The notes: a model not told the origin generated them from the letters alone. Positions 1 to 7,852 are shown, numbered from the stretch's first letter. The stretch: 64,000 nt of DNA from Tsuneonella dongtanensis (GCF_001698205.1 NZ_CP016591.1:2108001-2172000), one strand, 5' to 3'. A program made the numbers and translations.

Positions 1-162
1 CACCGCGATCCACAGGGCAACGTACCAACCGTGGTAACTCGGGAGAGCGGCCAACCTCTGTCCCGCGTTGGCCTTGCGAAAGCCCCACGCCCGCGCACGG
101 CCCGCCAGCCAACCCGCGAGCGCGAGGCCAATCGTCAGGAGAAGGAGGAGCGATAACGACAT
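1..162 (-). CDS. pstC: PstC, phosphate ABC transporter permease (N-terminal part, runs off the window)
   Basis: The first 54 codons read from an ATG at 162. They give a hydrophobic first segment (MSLSLLLLLTIGLALAG), a basic stretch (RARAWGFRKA) and a tail containing LPSYHGWYVALW. PstC is the inner-membrane permease that, with PstA and PstB, imports phosphate delivered by PstS. The assignment rests on this N-terminal pattern and on phoR lying immediately upstream on the same strand, with a Pho box between them. The rest of the gene is outside the window, so the family call is good but not proved. Confidence 0.62.
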   Translation of the reverse strand, partial: MSLSLLLLLTIGLALAGWLAGRARAWGFRKANAGQRLAALPSYHGWYVALWIAV

Positions 163-221
163 TCTGAAGTGGTTCTATCCGCGAGGAGCCGGGCGGTCGC
201 GTGGGCCAATGCGTAAGTTCT

Positions 222-239
222 GTGACGGTTTCATGACAG
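222..239 (-). promoter_or_regulatory. Pho box (PhoB-binding site) for pstC
   Basis: Reading the minus strand, CTGTCAT-GAAA-CCGTCAC has two near-identical 7-base half sites spaced by four bases. This is the layout of the PhoB box (CTGTCAT-N4-CTGTCAT). It ends about 60 bases before the pstC ATG. Its first half site lies inside the last two codons and the stop codon of phoR (231-233). Confidence 0.7.
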
Positions 240-1427
240 TTCCTGCTCCCCGTCGCTGCTTAGCGGAATACGAACCTCGACCGTCGTTCCCGTACCGACT
301 TTGCTGTCGATGTCGAGCCGCCCCCGGTGCCGCTCCACGATGTGCTTCACAATTGCGAGACCAAGACCCGTTCCTCCCGACGCGCGGCTGCGGCCCGGAT
401 CGGTCCGATAGAAACGCCGCGTGAGGTGGGGGAGGTGCTCGGGCGCAATGCCATCTCCTTCGTCGCGTACGGTGAAACGCGCATTGTCGCCCTGGCCGTG
501 TACGAGCGTGACGTGAACCGGGCGGTCTTCAGCCCCATACTTCAGCGCGTTGTCGACTAGGTTGCGGACCAGCTGCTCCAGCTGCTGCTGATCACCCCGC
601 ACGACAAGGCCGTCCTCGAGCTCGAGCTCGACCCGCGTGATTCGCTCGGCACCCGCTGCATCGCGGGCCGCGCGGTCGACGAGCGGCTTTAGGTCGATCC
701 GCTCGGAGGGCTGGTCGTGCTTTTCGGCCTCGATGCGCGACAGCGACATAAGGTCATCGACGAGGCCTTTGAGGCGCTTGGATTCGCGCAGGATGGTGCC
801 GAGAAACTTCTCGCGCATCGCCGGGTCTGCGCCACCGTTCTCTTCTGCCAGTGTTTCGGCGTATCCGATTATGGATGCCAGCGGCGTGCGCAGTTCGTGG
901 CTCGCGTTGGCGACAAAATCGGTGTGGGAGCGGCTGATGTCGGCCTCGGCCGTGCGATTGATCAGTTCGATGACCGCCATTCCGTCACCGAGCGGCTGAC
1001 GGCTCACGCGCCAGATGTCGTGACGGCGCGCCAGTCCCTTGACCGTGCGTGTCTCTGCCCGATCGAGCTGTGCGAGGGCAATCGCATCGGGGTGGCGCAG
1101 CGCGACGCGCACATCCTGATCTACGATATGGGCGCCAAGTACCTCGCGCGCCGCCTGATTGGCGATCACGATCCGGCCCTTCTCGGTGAGAAGCAGGGGC
1201 GTTCCGGAGTGCTCGATCAGCTCACCCATCGTGTCGCGGGAAAACCGCGGCCCGCCGTTGGCCGGCTGCACCGGCGGCGGTTCGGCGATCGCCAGCCACA
1301 GCGATCCCACCCAAAGGAGGAGGACTGCCAGCGCCAGCCAGGGTTGTTCGCCGAGAATCAGAAGTCCGATCGCGCCAAGCACCGCAAGGGCGATGCCGAG
1401 CCAGGGAAGGTTGCGACGCGGCTCCAT
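231..1427 (-). CDS. phoR: PhoR, phosphate-regulon sensor histidine kinase
   Basis: A 398-residue membrane histidine kinase that phosphorylates the response regulator PhoB under phosphate limitation. Two hydrophobic segments lie at about residues 8-47, followed by a PAS-like region. The H box is at about 171-190 (phospho-acceptor His177 in SHELRTP). A HATPase domain follows with N box NLVDNALKYG, G1 DEGDGIAP and G2 GGTGLGLAIV. The ATG at 1427 (MEPRRN) is chosen because a longer open frame reaching 1583 would run through tRNA-Glu. Downstream on the same strand come a Pho box and pstC, the usual phoR-pst layout. PhoB is not in the window. Confidence 0.9.
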   Translation of the reverse strand: MEPRRNLPWLGIALAVLGAIGLLILGEQPWLALAVLLLWVGSLWLAIAEPPPVQPANGGPRFSRDTMGELIEHSGTPLLLTEKGRIVIANQAAREVLGAHIVDQDVRVALRHPDAIALAQLDRAETRTVKGLARRHDIWRVSRQPLGDGMAVIELINRTAEADISRSHTDFVANASHELRTPLASIIGYAETLAEENGGADPAMREKFLGTILRESKRLKGLVDDLMSLSRIEAEKHDQPSERIDLKPLVDRAARDAAGAERITRVELELEDGLVVRGDQQQLEQLVRNLVDNALKYGAEDRPVHVTLVHGQGDNARFTVRDEGDGIAPEHLPHLTRRFYRTDPGRSRASGGTGLGLAIVKHIVERHRGRLDIDSKVGTGTTVEVRIPLSSDGEQELS

Positions 1428-1462
1428 CGGGGGCGGCCCTAGCGGCGCGCCAAGGCACGCGC

Positions 1463-1476
1463 CAGTCTCAAGACTG
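1463..1476. repeat. 14-bp palindrome between tRNA-Glu and phoR
   Basis: CAGTCT-CA-AGACTG is a perfect inverted repeat lying 16 bases past the tRNA-Glu(CUC) 3' end and upstream of the phoR ATG. It could form a short hairpin in the tRNA read-through transcript or act as an operator. No T-run follows on the minus strand, so it does not look like an intrinsic terminator. Confidence 0.35.
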
Positions 1477-1491
1477 TCATATTGGATGATC

Positions 1492-1566
1492 TGGTGACCC
1501 CTACGGGAATCGAACCCGTGTTTCAGCCGTGAGAGGGCCGCGTCCTGACCGCTAGACGAAGGGGCC
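1492..1566 (-). tRNA. tRNA-Glu (anticodon CUC)
   Basis: A 75-base cloverleaf on the minus strand. The acceptor strand GGCCCCU pairs with AGGGGUC, the T-loop is GGTTCGATTCC, the anticodon stem-loop CCCTCTCACGG carries CUC, and the 3' CCA is encoded at 1492-1494. It is a near copy of the tRNA-Glu(UUC) gene 104 bases upstream, differing at very few positions including the anticodon's first base. The two are probably cotranscribed from the promoter near 1692-1720. Confidence 0.93.
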
Positions 1567-1595
1567 ATCCATGCGAATGGCACGCGCTTTCCGGA

Positions 1596-1670
1596 TGGTG
1601 ACCCCTACGGGAATCGAACCCGTGTTTCAGCCGTGAAAGGGCCGCGTCCTAACCGCTAGACGAAGGGGCC
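1596..1670 (-). tRNA. tRNA-Glu (anticodon UUC)
   Basis: A 75-base cloverleaf with the same arms as the neighbouring tRNA-Glu(CUC). The anticodon stem-loop CCCTTTCACGG carries UUC and CCA is encoded at 1596-1598. It is the promoter-proximal gene of the pair, with a good promoter just upstream. Besides protein synthesis, Glu-tRNA(UUC) feeds the C5 route to heme and bacteriochlorophyll in alphaproteobacteria that use it, but nothing here shows that use. Confidence 0.94.
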
Positions 1671-1691
1671 ACGCCCGGAAGCGTGGCGGGC

Positions 1692-1720
1692 CCATTAGGG
1701 GCGGGGGGAAGCGCGGTCAA
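1692..1720 (-). promoter_or_regulatory. Sigma-70-type promoter for the two tRNA-Glu genes
   Basis: On the minus strand TTGACC (1720-1715), a 17-base spacer and TAATGG (1697-1692) precede the 5' end of tRNA-Glu(UUC) at 1670 by about 20 bases. That is the right spacing for a start close to the tRNA. Call is from sequence pattern only. Confidence 0.55.
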
Positions 1721-1741
1721 CCCTGCCGCGCGTTCCCGCGC

Positions 1742-3523
1742 TCAATCTGCCCAGGCCGCATCTTCGATCTGGAGTTCCGCCTGTGGCCGGTCGCCCCAGT
1801 CGTCGATCTTGGCGCGCCCCGCGAGCCAGAGCGTGCGACCTCGAGATCCATGGATCAGGGCCTGACCCAAGGCCGTTTCCGCGGCACGGAAGGCGATCGT
1901 CTTGAAGCTTTTCCCGTCCATCCCGCTGGCAATCGCACGAACGTGATCGGTGCCGACGACATCGACCTTCACGAGTCGCACGGGGCCCACCGCGACGCGC
2001 GGAGCGGGCCAGCCTACGCCGAAAGGCCCGGCTGCATCGAGGGCCTCGACGAGCGAAGGGGTCAGGCCACCGGGCGCCAGCGCCAGGTCGAGCGGCATCG
2101 ATTCGCTTTCCTTCGCCCGCGCAACTGCGGCACCGAGCCTCGAATCGAGCCAATCGGCGAGGGCCGCAAGCTTTCCAGCATCGACCGTCAGGCCGGCGGC
2201 CATTGCGTGACCGCCGCCGGCAACGAGCAATCCTTCTTCCCGCGCCGCGATGATCGCCGCTCCCAGGTCGACACCCGCGATCGAGCGCGCCGAGCCCTTG
2301 CCGACGTCGCCGTCGAGCGCGACCACGAGCGATGGCTTGCCGGTCTTCTCCTTGATCCGGCCGGCGACGATCCCGATCACTCCGGGATGCCATCCGTGTC
2401 CGGACAGGACGTGGACCGCGCGGTTGTGCTGGCCTTCCAGGAGGGCTTCGGCTGCTGCCTGAACTTCGGCCTCGATCGCCCGGCGCTCCTCGTTGAGCGC
2501 GGAAAGCTGCGCCGCAATCTCCGCAGCTTCGGCCGGGTCCTCGGTCGTCAGCAGGCGCACGCCCAGCGTCGATTCGCCCACGCGTCCGCCAGCGTTGATC
2601 CGAGGACCCAGCGCAAACCCGAGGTCGCTGCATTGCGGACTGCGCTTAAGCCGACTCGCGTCGATCAGCGCTGCCATTCCCACGTTGGCGCGCCGTGCCA
2701 TCACCCGCAGGCCCTGGGCGACGAAAGCCCGGTTGAGCCCGCGAATCTGCGCAACATCGGCCACCGTTCCAAGCGCGACCAAGTCGAGCAGAGCCATGAG
2801 GTCGGGTTCTTTCCGATCCCCCACGAAATAGTCGCGGGCGCGGAGGGTGCGGACCAGCGCCACGCCAAGGAGGAAGGCCACGCCGACCGCGGCGAGGTGC
2901 CCATGCTCGGAGGCTTCCGCACTTTCGTCGAGCCGGTTGGGGTTTACCAGCGCGGCGGCAACGGGGTTTTCCGCCGCGCACTTGTGATGGTCGACCACGA
3001 CGACGTCGATCCCTGCCGCGTGTGCCTGCGCCAGTGCATCGTGCGCCATCGCACCGCAGTCGACCGTGACGATCAGGCTCGACCCTTCCTCGCCGAGACG
3101 GACGAGTGCCTCTCCGCTGGGGCCGTAACCTTCGAGGAGCCGGTCGGGGATGTAATAGCGGGCATCGTGGCCCAGCGACCGCAGCAGCCGGACGAGGAGC
3201 GCTGCACTGGTGGCACCGTCGACATCGTAGTCGCCGTAGATGGTGACGGTCTCTCCGGTCATGACGGCCTGCGCCAGGCGCTCGGCTGCGGTGTCCATGT
3301 CGCGAAAGTGCGAAGGGTCTGGCAGAAACGCACGCAAGGTCGGAGCGCGGTGGCGATCGAGATCGTCGCGCTCCACTCCTCGAGACAGGAGAAGCTGAGT
3401 CACCACGTCGTCGAGCGCGCCGGACGCTTCGCCCAGGTCCATATTGCCGCCGCGCCAGCGCCATGACTTTCCCGAAAGGGAGCGTTCGACGCCAAGGACA
3501 GGTCTGAGCGAATGGGACGCCAT
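1742..3523 (-). CDS. recJ: RecJ, single-stranded-DNA-specific 5'-3' exonuclease
   Basis: A 593-residue DHH-family exonuclease used in RecF-pathway recombination, mismatch repair and base-excision repair. The metal-binding motifs are visible: DYDVDG at 98-103, the DCG region near 155 and DHH at 178-180, followed by the DHHA1 glycine-rich motif (GGGHAMAAG) towards the C-terminus. Length fits the family. It starts at an ATG (MASHSLRP), divergent from the flavodoxin-like gene 69 bases away, and the tRNA-Glu pair follows downstream on the same strand. Confidence 0.93.
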   Translation of the reverse strand: MASHSLRPVLGVERSLSGKSWRWRGGNMDLGEASGALDDVVTQLLLSRGVERDDLDRHRAPTLRAFLPDPSHFRDMDTAAERLAQAVMTGETVTIYGDYDVDGATSAALLVRLLRSLGHDARYYIPDRLLEGYGPSGEALVRLGEEGSSLIVTVDCGAMAHDALAQAHAAGIDVVVVDHHKCAAENPVAAALVNPNRLDESAEASEHGHLAAVGVAFLLGVALVRTLRARDYFVGDRKEPDLMALLDLVALGTVADVAQIRGLNRAFVAQGLRVMARRANVGMAALIDASRLKRSPQCSDLGFALGPRINAGGRVGESTLGVRLLTTEDPAEAAEIAAQLSALNEERRAIEAEVQAAAEALLEGQHNRAVHVLSGHGWHPGVIGIVAGRIKEKTGKPSLVVALDGDVGKGSARSIAGVDLGAAIIAAREEGLLVAGGGHAMAAGLTVDAGKLAALADWLDSRLGAAVARAKESESMPLDLALAPGGLTPSLVEALDAAGPFGVGWPAPRVAVGPVRLVKVDVVGTDHVRAIASGMDGKSFKTIAFRAAETALGQALIHGSRGRTLWLAGRAKIDDWGDRPQAELQIEDAAWAD

Positions 3524-3592
3524 CCCTTCCGTCTAACGCGGCAAGCCGGCGGCGCATACCCGTGCACGATTGACAATCGACAGCGTGGCCCG

Positions 3593-4087
3593 ATGGATGG
3601 CGCGATGGATGCGTCGTTGCTCATCGCCTGGCACAGCCGGACCGGAGCGTCCGAAGCTATGGCGCGCGCAGCGTACGAAGGTGCGTCGGGACACGCGCGG
3701 CTTCTCTCGGCCGAGGCGGTTGGGCCAGCTGATCTGCTTGCCGCAAGCGGCTACCTTTTCGTCTGTCCGGAAAACCTCGCGACGATGAGCGGCCTGATGA
3801 AAGAGATGTTCGACCGCTGCTATTACCCAGTCCTCGGCCGCATTGAGGGCCGTGCCTATGCGACCCTAATCGCGGCAGGCTCTGACGGGGAGGGAGCACA
3901 GCGCCAGATCGACCGCATCGCGACCGGCTGGCGACTGCGACGGGTGGCCGAACCCATGATCGTCAATCTCCACGCGCAGACACCCGAAGCGATCCTGGCA
4001 CCCAAGACGGTCCCAACGGAAATCATACGGCAATGCCATAAACTGGGCGCCGCGCTTGGAGAGGGGCTCAAAGCGGGCATGTTCTGA
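3593..4087 (+). CDS. Flavodoxin-like / NAD(P)H-dependent FMN reductase-like protein
   Basis: A 164-residue alpha/beta protein. An N-terminal strand leads to a phosphate-binding loop SRTGASEAMA, as in flavodoxins, and a central segment FVCPENLATMSGLMKEMFDR resembles the second flavin loop of FMN-reductase-like proteins. A redox role with bound FMN is inferred; substrate and partner are unknown. Two in-frame ATGs (3593 and 3605) are possible starts. It is divergent from recJ and followed by an unlinked unknown gene, so context does not narrow the function. Confidence 0.7.
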   Translation: MDGAMDASLLIAWHSRTGASEAMARAAYEGASGHARLLSAEAVGPADLLAASGYLFVCPENLATMSGLMKEMFDRCYYPVLGRIEGRAYATLIAAGSDGEGAQRQIDRIATGWRLRRVAEPMIVNLHAQTPEAILAPKTVPTEIIRQCHKLGAALGEGLKAGMF

Positions 4088-4235
4088 AATATCACATCCG
4101 TTTCGGCGACAATCGTCGATGTGCGGACTCGACGAAGCGATTGTTTTGCGGCACCAAATCGGGCGAGATTTGCACGGGGAAGGCCGGTTCATCGCACCGA
4201 GTTGGTCCAGGGAGGATAGCGCAGAAGAGGGCGCG

Positions 4236-4958
4236 ATGCTGTTGCTCTTTCGGGTGGGGCAGCGGCCAGGTTTCGACGCACTCACTGCCGCCGTGGGTAG
4301 CGTCACCGGTCTGACAATTTCTCATCGGCTGACCGACCCAGCGTCGGGCGCCGTCACCGGATGCGAGCTCCTGCGTGATGGCATGACCTTCGATATTGTC
4401 GGACTCCAGCCTGCGGACGCGCCCGACACTCCGCCGTTTCGCCATCGATATGGCCTTGCCGCAGGGTTCGAAGATGGAAGCACGGAGCCGGTCTATATCG
4501 CTCCTGGACCGCATATCTCGGCCGGAGCACATTCGATGCCGGTCGTTCGCACCATGTCCGCAATCGTCTCCGCACTGGTGGGGTCGCTACCGGGAGTACA
4601 GGCTGTGGCCTGGCCTCCTGCAAGCGCGATTGTCGGAGCGGAGTTCTTCACCTCGAGCGTCGAGACATGGATTGCCGGCGGAGCATTCCCGTCGCTGGGT
4701 CTCACCGCGTTCGCCGATGACCTCGAAGGCGGCATTATAAGCGAGGGGCTGTCGTGGTTTACCGGGCAGGAATTGCGTCTTGCCAACGACATCGCCAAGG
4801 ACAGGGCCGGTTCCGTCAGGCTCGGAGTGCGCCTCGTCAACCAACTGGTCCTGCAAGGCAAGGTGACCACAAACGAATTCATCGTCGCACCCGATGGCGG
4901 CCGTCTGGCGTTGGAACCTACACGTGACGGAAAGGTGGTGCGAGTGCGGCGGGCGTGA
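4236..4958 (+). CDS. Unknown protein, possibly DUF4261-like, paired with an AHH-domain protein
   Basis: About 240 residues starting at ATG 4236, preceded by purine-rich GGAGGAT and GAAGAGGG stretches. No signal peptide or membrane segment is seen. The segment around AIVSALVGSLPGVQAVAW, then a hydrophobic wall with FFTSSVETWI and later LSWFTGQELRLAN, recalls the arrangement of DUF4261 proteins, but this is a weak resemblance read by eye. The stop overlaps the GTG start of the next gene by four bases, which suggests translational coupling with the AHH protein. The pairing might mean a nuclease plus partner or immunity protein; that is inference only. Confidence 0.55.
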   Translation: MLLLFRVGQRPGFDALTAAVGSVTGLTISHRLTDPASGAVTGCELLRDGMTFDIVGLQPADAPDTPPFRHRYGLAAGFEDGSTEPVYIAPGPHISAGAHSMPVVRTMSAIVSALVGSLPGVQAVAWPPASAIVGAEFFTSSVETWIAGGAFPSLGLTAFADDLEGGIISEGLSWFTGQELRLANDIAKDRAGSVRLGVRLVNQLVLQGKVTTNEFIVAPDGGRLALEPTRDGKVVRVRRA

Positions 4959-5512
4959 GGTTCCATTCGGTTCGGCTTGAGCGTCCGCGGATCCCCTTCC
5001 GCGCGGTCAATCGCCCCGGCAGCGTCGATTACGATCCAGCGCTCCAGCGACATCACCTGCTTCCCCGCCAGTTGCTCGGTCGCAAGTGCTTCGCGGGACT
5101 TCTTGGGGCCATCGATGCCCGGCGCTTGGGATTCGATGACTTCCGCCACAACGGCGTTCTCTTGCCGGCAAAGGGCGAGGCGGCAGTACGCCTGGGCCTT
5201 CCGCTTCATCGAGGGCCGCACCGCAGCTACAACGCCATGGTCATCGAGCGTGTCGGCCAGATTGAAGCACGCTGGGTGAGCAAGAGCCCTTCGGCGCCCG
5301 ATGAGGCCGGGGAAGAGGCCCTTTTTCGCCTCGCATTGCTCCAGCGCGCGCTGAGACGGCGCCTGATCGATCCGCCCCGGGCACCTCTGAGGCTGAACAA
5401 GAACGACCCATTGGGTACCGGCTTCGACTTCACGGAACTCGATGCGATGGTCGACCAGCTATGGGGAGCCACTCACAGCACCTTGGCAGCGAGTTCCTCC
5501 TTGGCGGCCTGA
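4955..5512 (+). CDS. AHH/HNH-superfamily nuclease-like protein
   Basis: 185 residues from a GTG that overlaps the previous stop (GTGA). The middle carries LQRHHLLPRQLL, then DDFRHNGVLLP and LPLHRGPHRSYN. This His-His-x-x-Pro, Asn-x-x-x-Leu-Pro and His-x-x-Pro-His spacing is typical of AHH-type endonuclease-VII-fold domains found in many polymorphic toxins. There is no long delivery region, so it is a short cytoplasmic-looking protein. The last 40 bases overlap the end of the nitronate monooxygenase gene on the other strand. Nuclease activity is inferred from the motif only. Confidence 0.7.
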   Translation: MRFHSVRLERPRIPFRAVNRPGSVDYDPALQRHHLLPRQLLGRKCFAGLLGAIDARRLGFDDFRHNGVLLPAKGEAAVRLGLPLHRGPHRSYNAMVIERVGQIEARWVSKSPSAPDEAGEEALFRLALLQRALRRRLIDPPRAPLRLNKNDPLGTGFDFTELDAMVDQLWGATHSTLAASSSLAA

Positions 5513-6447
5513 TATTGCGCGTGGAGCGCATCGACCCGCTCCGCGACCGTATCGACCGCGGTCACCATGCCGACGCCTTGGCCCGAACCCCAGATGTCCT
5601 TCCATGCCTTGGCCTCGGTATTGCCGCCGCTGCCGAAGTTCATGGCCGACGGATCGCTTACGGGCAGGTTGTCCGGGTCCATTCCCGCCGCCTCGATCGA
5701 GGAGCGCAGGTAGTTGCCGTGGACGCCGGTGAAAAGGTTGGAATAGACGATCCCGTCGGCCTTCGCTTCCACGATGGCGTCCTTGTAGCGCTGGTCGGCG
5801 TTGGCCTCTTTCGTGGCGATCCACGGTGAGCCGATGTAGGCGAAGTCCGCACCCATCGCCTGCGCCGCCAGGACCGAGCGGCCGTGCGCGATCGAGCCCG
5901 ACAGCGCGACCAGGCCGTCGAACCAGGTGCGGATTTCCTGCATCATCGCAAAGGGGCTGAGCGTTCCCGCATGCCCGCCCGCGCCGGCGGCAACGGGGAT
6001 CAGGCCGGTCGCGCCCTTCTCGATCGCCTTGCGGGCGAAGCGGTCGTTGATCACGTCGTGCAGCGTGATACCGCCCCATCCCTTGACCGCGGCAAAGACG
6101 TCCTCGCGCGCGCCGAGCGAGGTGATGACCATCGGCACCGCCCACTTGGCGCAGACCGCCATGTCCTCGTCGAGCCGGTTGTTCGACTTGTGGACGATCT
6201 GGTTGACCGCGAATGGCGCGGCCGGCCGGTCCGGGTTGTCGCGGTTGTGCTCGGCCAGTTCCTCGGTGATCCGGTGGAGCCATTCGTCGAGCATGCCCGA
6301 CGGCCGGGCGTTCAGAGCCGGGAAGCTACCGACGATGCCTGCCTTGCACTGCGCGATGACCAGCTCCGGCCCCGAGACGATGAATAGCGGCGACCCGATC
6401 ACGGGGAGGCGCAGGCGGTCAAACGGGGCGGGCAGGGTGGTCGGCAT
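5473..6447 (-). CDS. Nitronate monooxygenase (2-nitropropane dioxygenase family)
   Basis: A 324-residue FMN-dependent TIM-barrel enzyme that oxidises alkyl nitronates such as propionate-3-nitronate. Family marks seen include the N-terminal LPVIGSPLFIVSGPELVIAQ region, the glycine-rich AGAGGHAG loop for FMN phosphate, and the later GADFAYIGSPWIAT segment. The start ATG at 6447 lies just downstream of an 8-bp inverted repeat that may be an operator. The 3' end overlaps the convergent AHH gene by 40 bases. Confidence 0.87.
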   Translation of the reverse strand: MPTTLPAPFDRLRLPVIGSPLFIVSGPELVIAQCKAGIVGSFPALNARPSGMLDEWLHRITEELAEHNRDNPDRPAAPFAVNQIVHKSNNRLDEDMAVCAKWAVPMVITSLGAREDVFAAVKGWGGITLHDVINDRFARKAIEKGATGLIPVAAGAGGHAGTLSPFAMMQEIRTWFDGLVALSGSIAHGRSVLAAQAMGADFAYIGSPWIATKEANADQRYKDAIVEAKADGIVYSNLFTGVHGNYLRSSIEAAGMDPDNLPVSDPSAMNFGSGGNTEAKAWKDIWGSGQGVGMVTAVDTVAERVDALHAQYQAAKEELAAKVL

Positions 6448-6454
6448 CGGCTAC

Positions 6455-6477
6455 TCCGGTTGTAGTTTGCAACCGGA
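6455..6477 (-). promoter_or_regulatory. Operator-like inverted repeat before the nitronate monooxygenase
   Basis: TCCGGTTG at 6455-6462 and CAACCGGA at 6470-6477 form a perfect 8-bp inverted repeat separated by seven bases. It sits 8-30 bases upstream of the ATG at 6447, where it would cover the leader or the promoter. It looks like a MarR/HxlR-type operator, but no such regulator gene is adjacent. Confidence 0.4.
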
Positions 6478-6560
6478 CTAACCGGTGGCGTGGAGGCTGT
6501 CGAGAGGCGCGAAAGGCGACACGAAGGCGACACCAAAATCGCCTGCCTGCGCTACGCACG

Positions 6561-7604
6561 TCAGGGCGTGAGAAGGTGCTCCAATCCGTAGAACCGCGCC
6601 GCCGTCCCGGCGAACAGGGCACGCTTCTCGCTGTCAGACGCGCCGCTCGCGAGCCGCTTGAACGCATTCCACAGCACAGGGTAGCTCGCGCCCCAGCGGT
6701 CCACCGGGTAGTTGCTCTCGAACATCGCGCGGCTCGGCCCGAACGCTTCGATGCAGGTCTCTATGTACGGCTTCCACATCGCGGCCAGTTCCTCGCTGCC
6801 GAGGCCTGCGGCGGGGCCTCGATCGGGCAGCTGGCAGAACGCCATCGCCAGGCCGCCGAGCTTGACGGTGACGTTCTCGCATTCGGCAATGGTCCGAATG
6901 TTCGCACTCCAGCGGTCGAAGTTCTCCTCCAGCTTGCCCTTGTAGCTCGCGATGCCGAGCGGCGTACCGCAGTGGTCGAGCACGATGGGCTGGTCGGGAA
7001 AGGCGCGCGCGAGGTCGAGCACGTCGCCGAGTTGCGGTTCGAGCAGCCAGGCATCGAAGGTCAGCCCACGCTTGCCGAGCTCGGCGAAGCCCTCGCGAAA
7101 CTTGCTTTCGCGGTAGAGCCCCTCGGGATGATGGAACGGCGGGCCGAGCACTTCGGGGTCCGCGTCCCACGCGGCGGCGTGGCGGATTCCGACGAAGCGC
7201 GGCGAGGCGGCGGCGAGCGCGTCGAGCACCATCCCCGCGCCGCTGCCGAGAGTGAGGTCCGCATGCCCCACGATGGCCGCGCACGGGCGGTAGTTGCCGT
7301 AGAGCCCGCTCGCTCCTTGCGCGGCGACGCCGTTCACAAACTCGACCTCGCCGACCGTCTTCAGCTCCTCGCCGCGCGAGGCATCGTAAAACGCCCCGCA
7401 TTCCATGAACACGGTGCCGACCACATTGTGGCCCGACTGTGTATCGGCCTGCAATTCGTCGAAGGTGTAATAAGGCGCGCCCACCAGCGCCTCGAGAAAA
7501 TCGTGCCGCGGCTCGGGGAACGCGTTCACCAAGGGCCGCAGGTCCCACAGGTGGTGGTGGGGATCGATGATCGGCAGATCGGGTTCGAGGATCGCTTCGG
7601 TCAT
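6561..7604 (-). CDS. Amidohydrolase-family metal-dependent hydrolase
   Basis: 347 residues of the amidohydrolase-2 type TIM-barrel family. The N-terminal IIDPHHHLWDL motif supplies the first metal ligands. Later LDHCGTPLG and an ESNYPVDRWG segment provide the expected His and Asp-region positions. Members act on lactones, pyrones or decarboxylated aromatic acids; the substrate here cannot be told. It lies on the same strand as the nitronate monooxygenase, 113 bases upstream of it, and has an operator-like repeat before its own start. Confidence 0.82.
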   Translation of the reverse strand: MTEAILEPDLPIIDPHHHLWDLRPLVNAFPEPRHDFLEALVGAPYYTFDELQADTQSGHNVVGTVFMECGAFYDASRGEELKTVGEVEFVNGVAAQGASGLYGNYRPCAAIVGHADLTLGSGAGMVLDALAAASPRFVGIRHAAAWDADPEVLGPPFHHPEGLYRESKFREGFAELGKRGLTFDAWLLEPQLGDVLDLARAFPDQPIVLDHCGTPLGIASYKGKLEENFDRWSANIRTIAECENVTVKLGGLAMAFCQLPDRGPAAGLGSEELAAMWKPYIETCIEAFGPSRAMFESNYPVDRWGASYPVLWNAFKRLASGASDSEKRALFAGTAARFYGLEHLLTP

Positions 7605-7641
7605 CTGACGCTCTCCCGCTGGGCCCCGTTTGTCGAGGGCA

Positions 7642-7662
7642 TGTCACACTTGTCACAGTGTC
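7642..7662 (-). promoter_or_regulatory. Operator-like repeat upstream of the amidohydrolase
   Basis: On the plus strand TGTCACA occurs twice at a 9-base period (7642-7648 and 7651-7657). ACACT (7646-7650) and AGTGT (7657-7661) form an overlapping inverted repeat. The site is 38-58 bases upstream of the amidohydrolase ATG. The TGTCA core resembles the TetR-type elements at 16005 and 25654, though the match is partial. Confidence 0.4.
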
Positions 7663-7852
7663 CAGGGGGATGGAAGCGGGGAAGGGTGGTCAGCGAGGTT
7701 GCGACAAAAGAGGAAGGCGCAGGTTTGGGCACCGAGCGAGCCTAGGCCGAGCATATCGATGTAGGAAAGCGAAACGTCCGCAAACAACCCCATTGCGGGC
7801 GATCGGATGGTCAGTGATTGTATATGGTAATTCACTTGCGAACGGACGCGTC

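Noticed and set aside
1428-1583. PhoR extended upstream by 52 residues
   Set aside because: The extension would translate through tRNA-Glu(CUC) antisense-free sequence and has no family similarity; ATG 1427 begins a normal transmembrane N-terminus.
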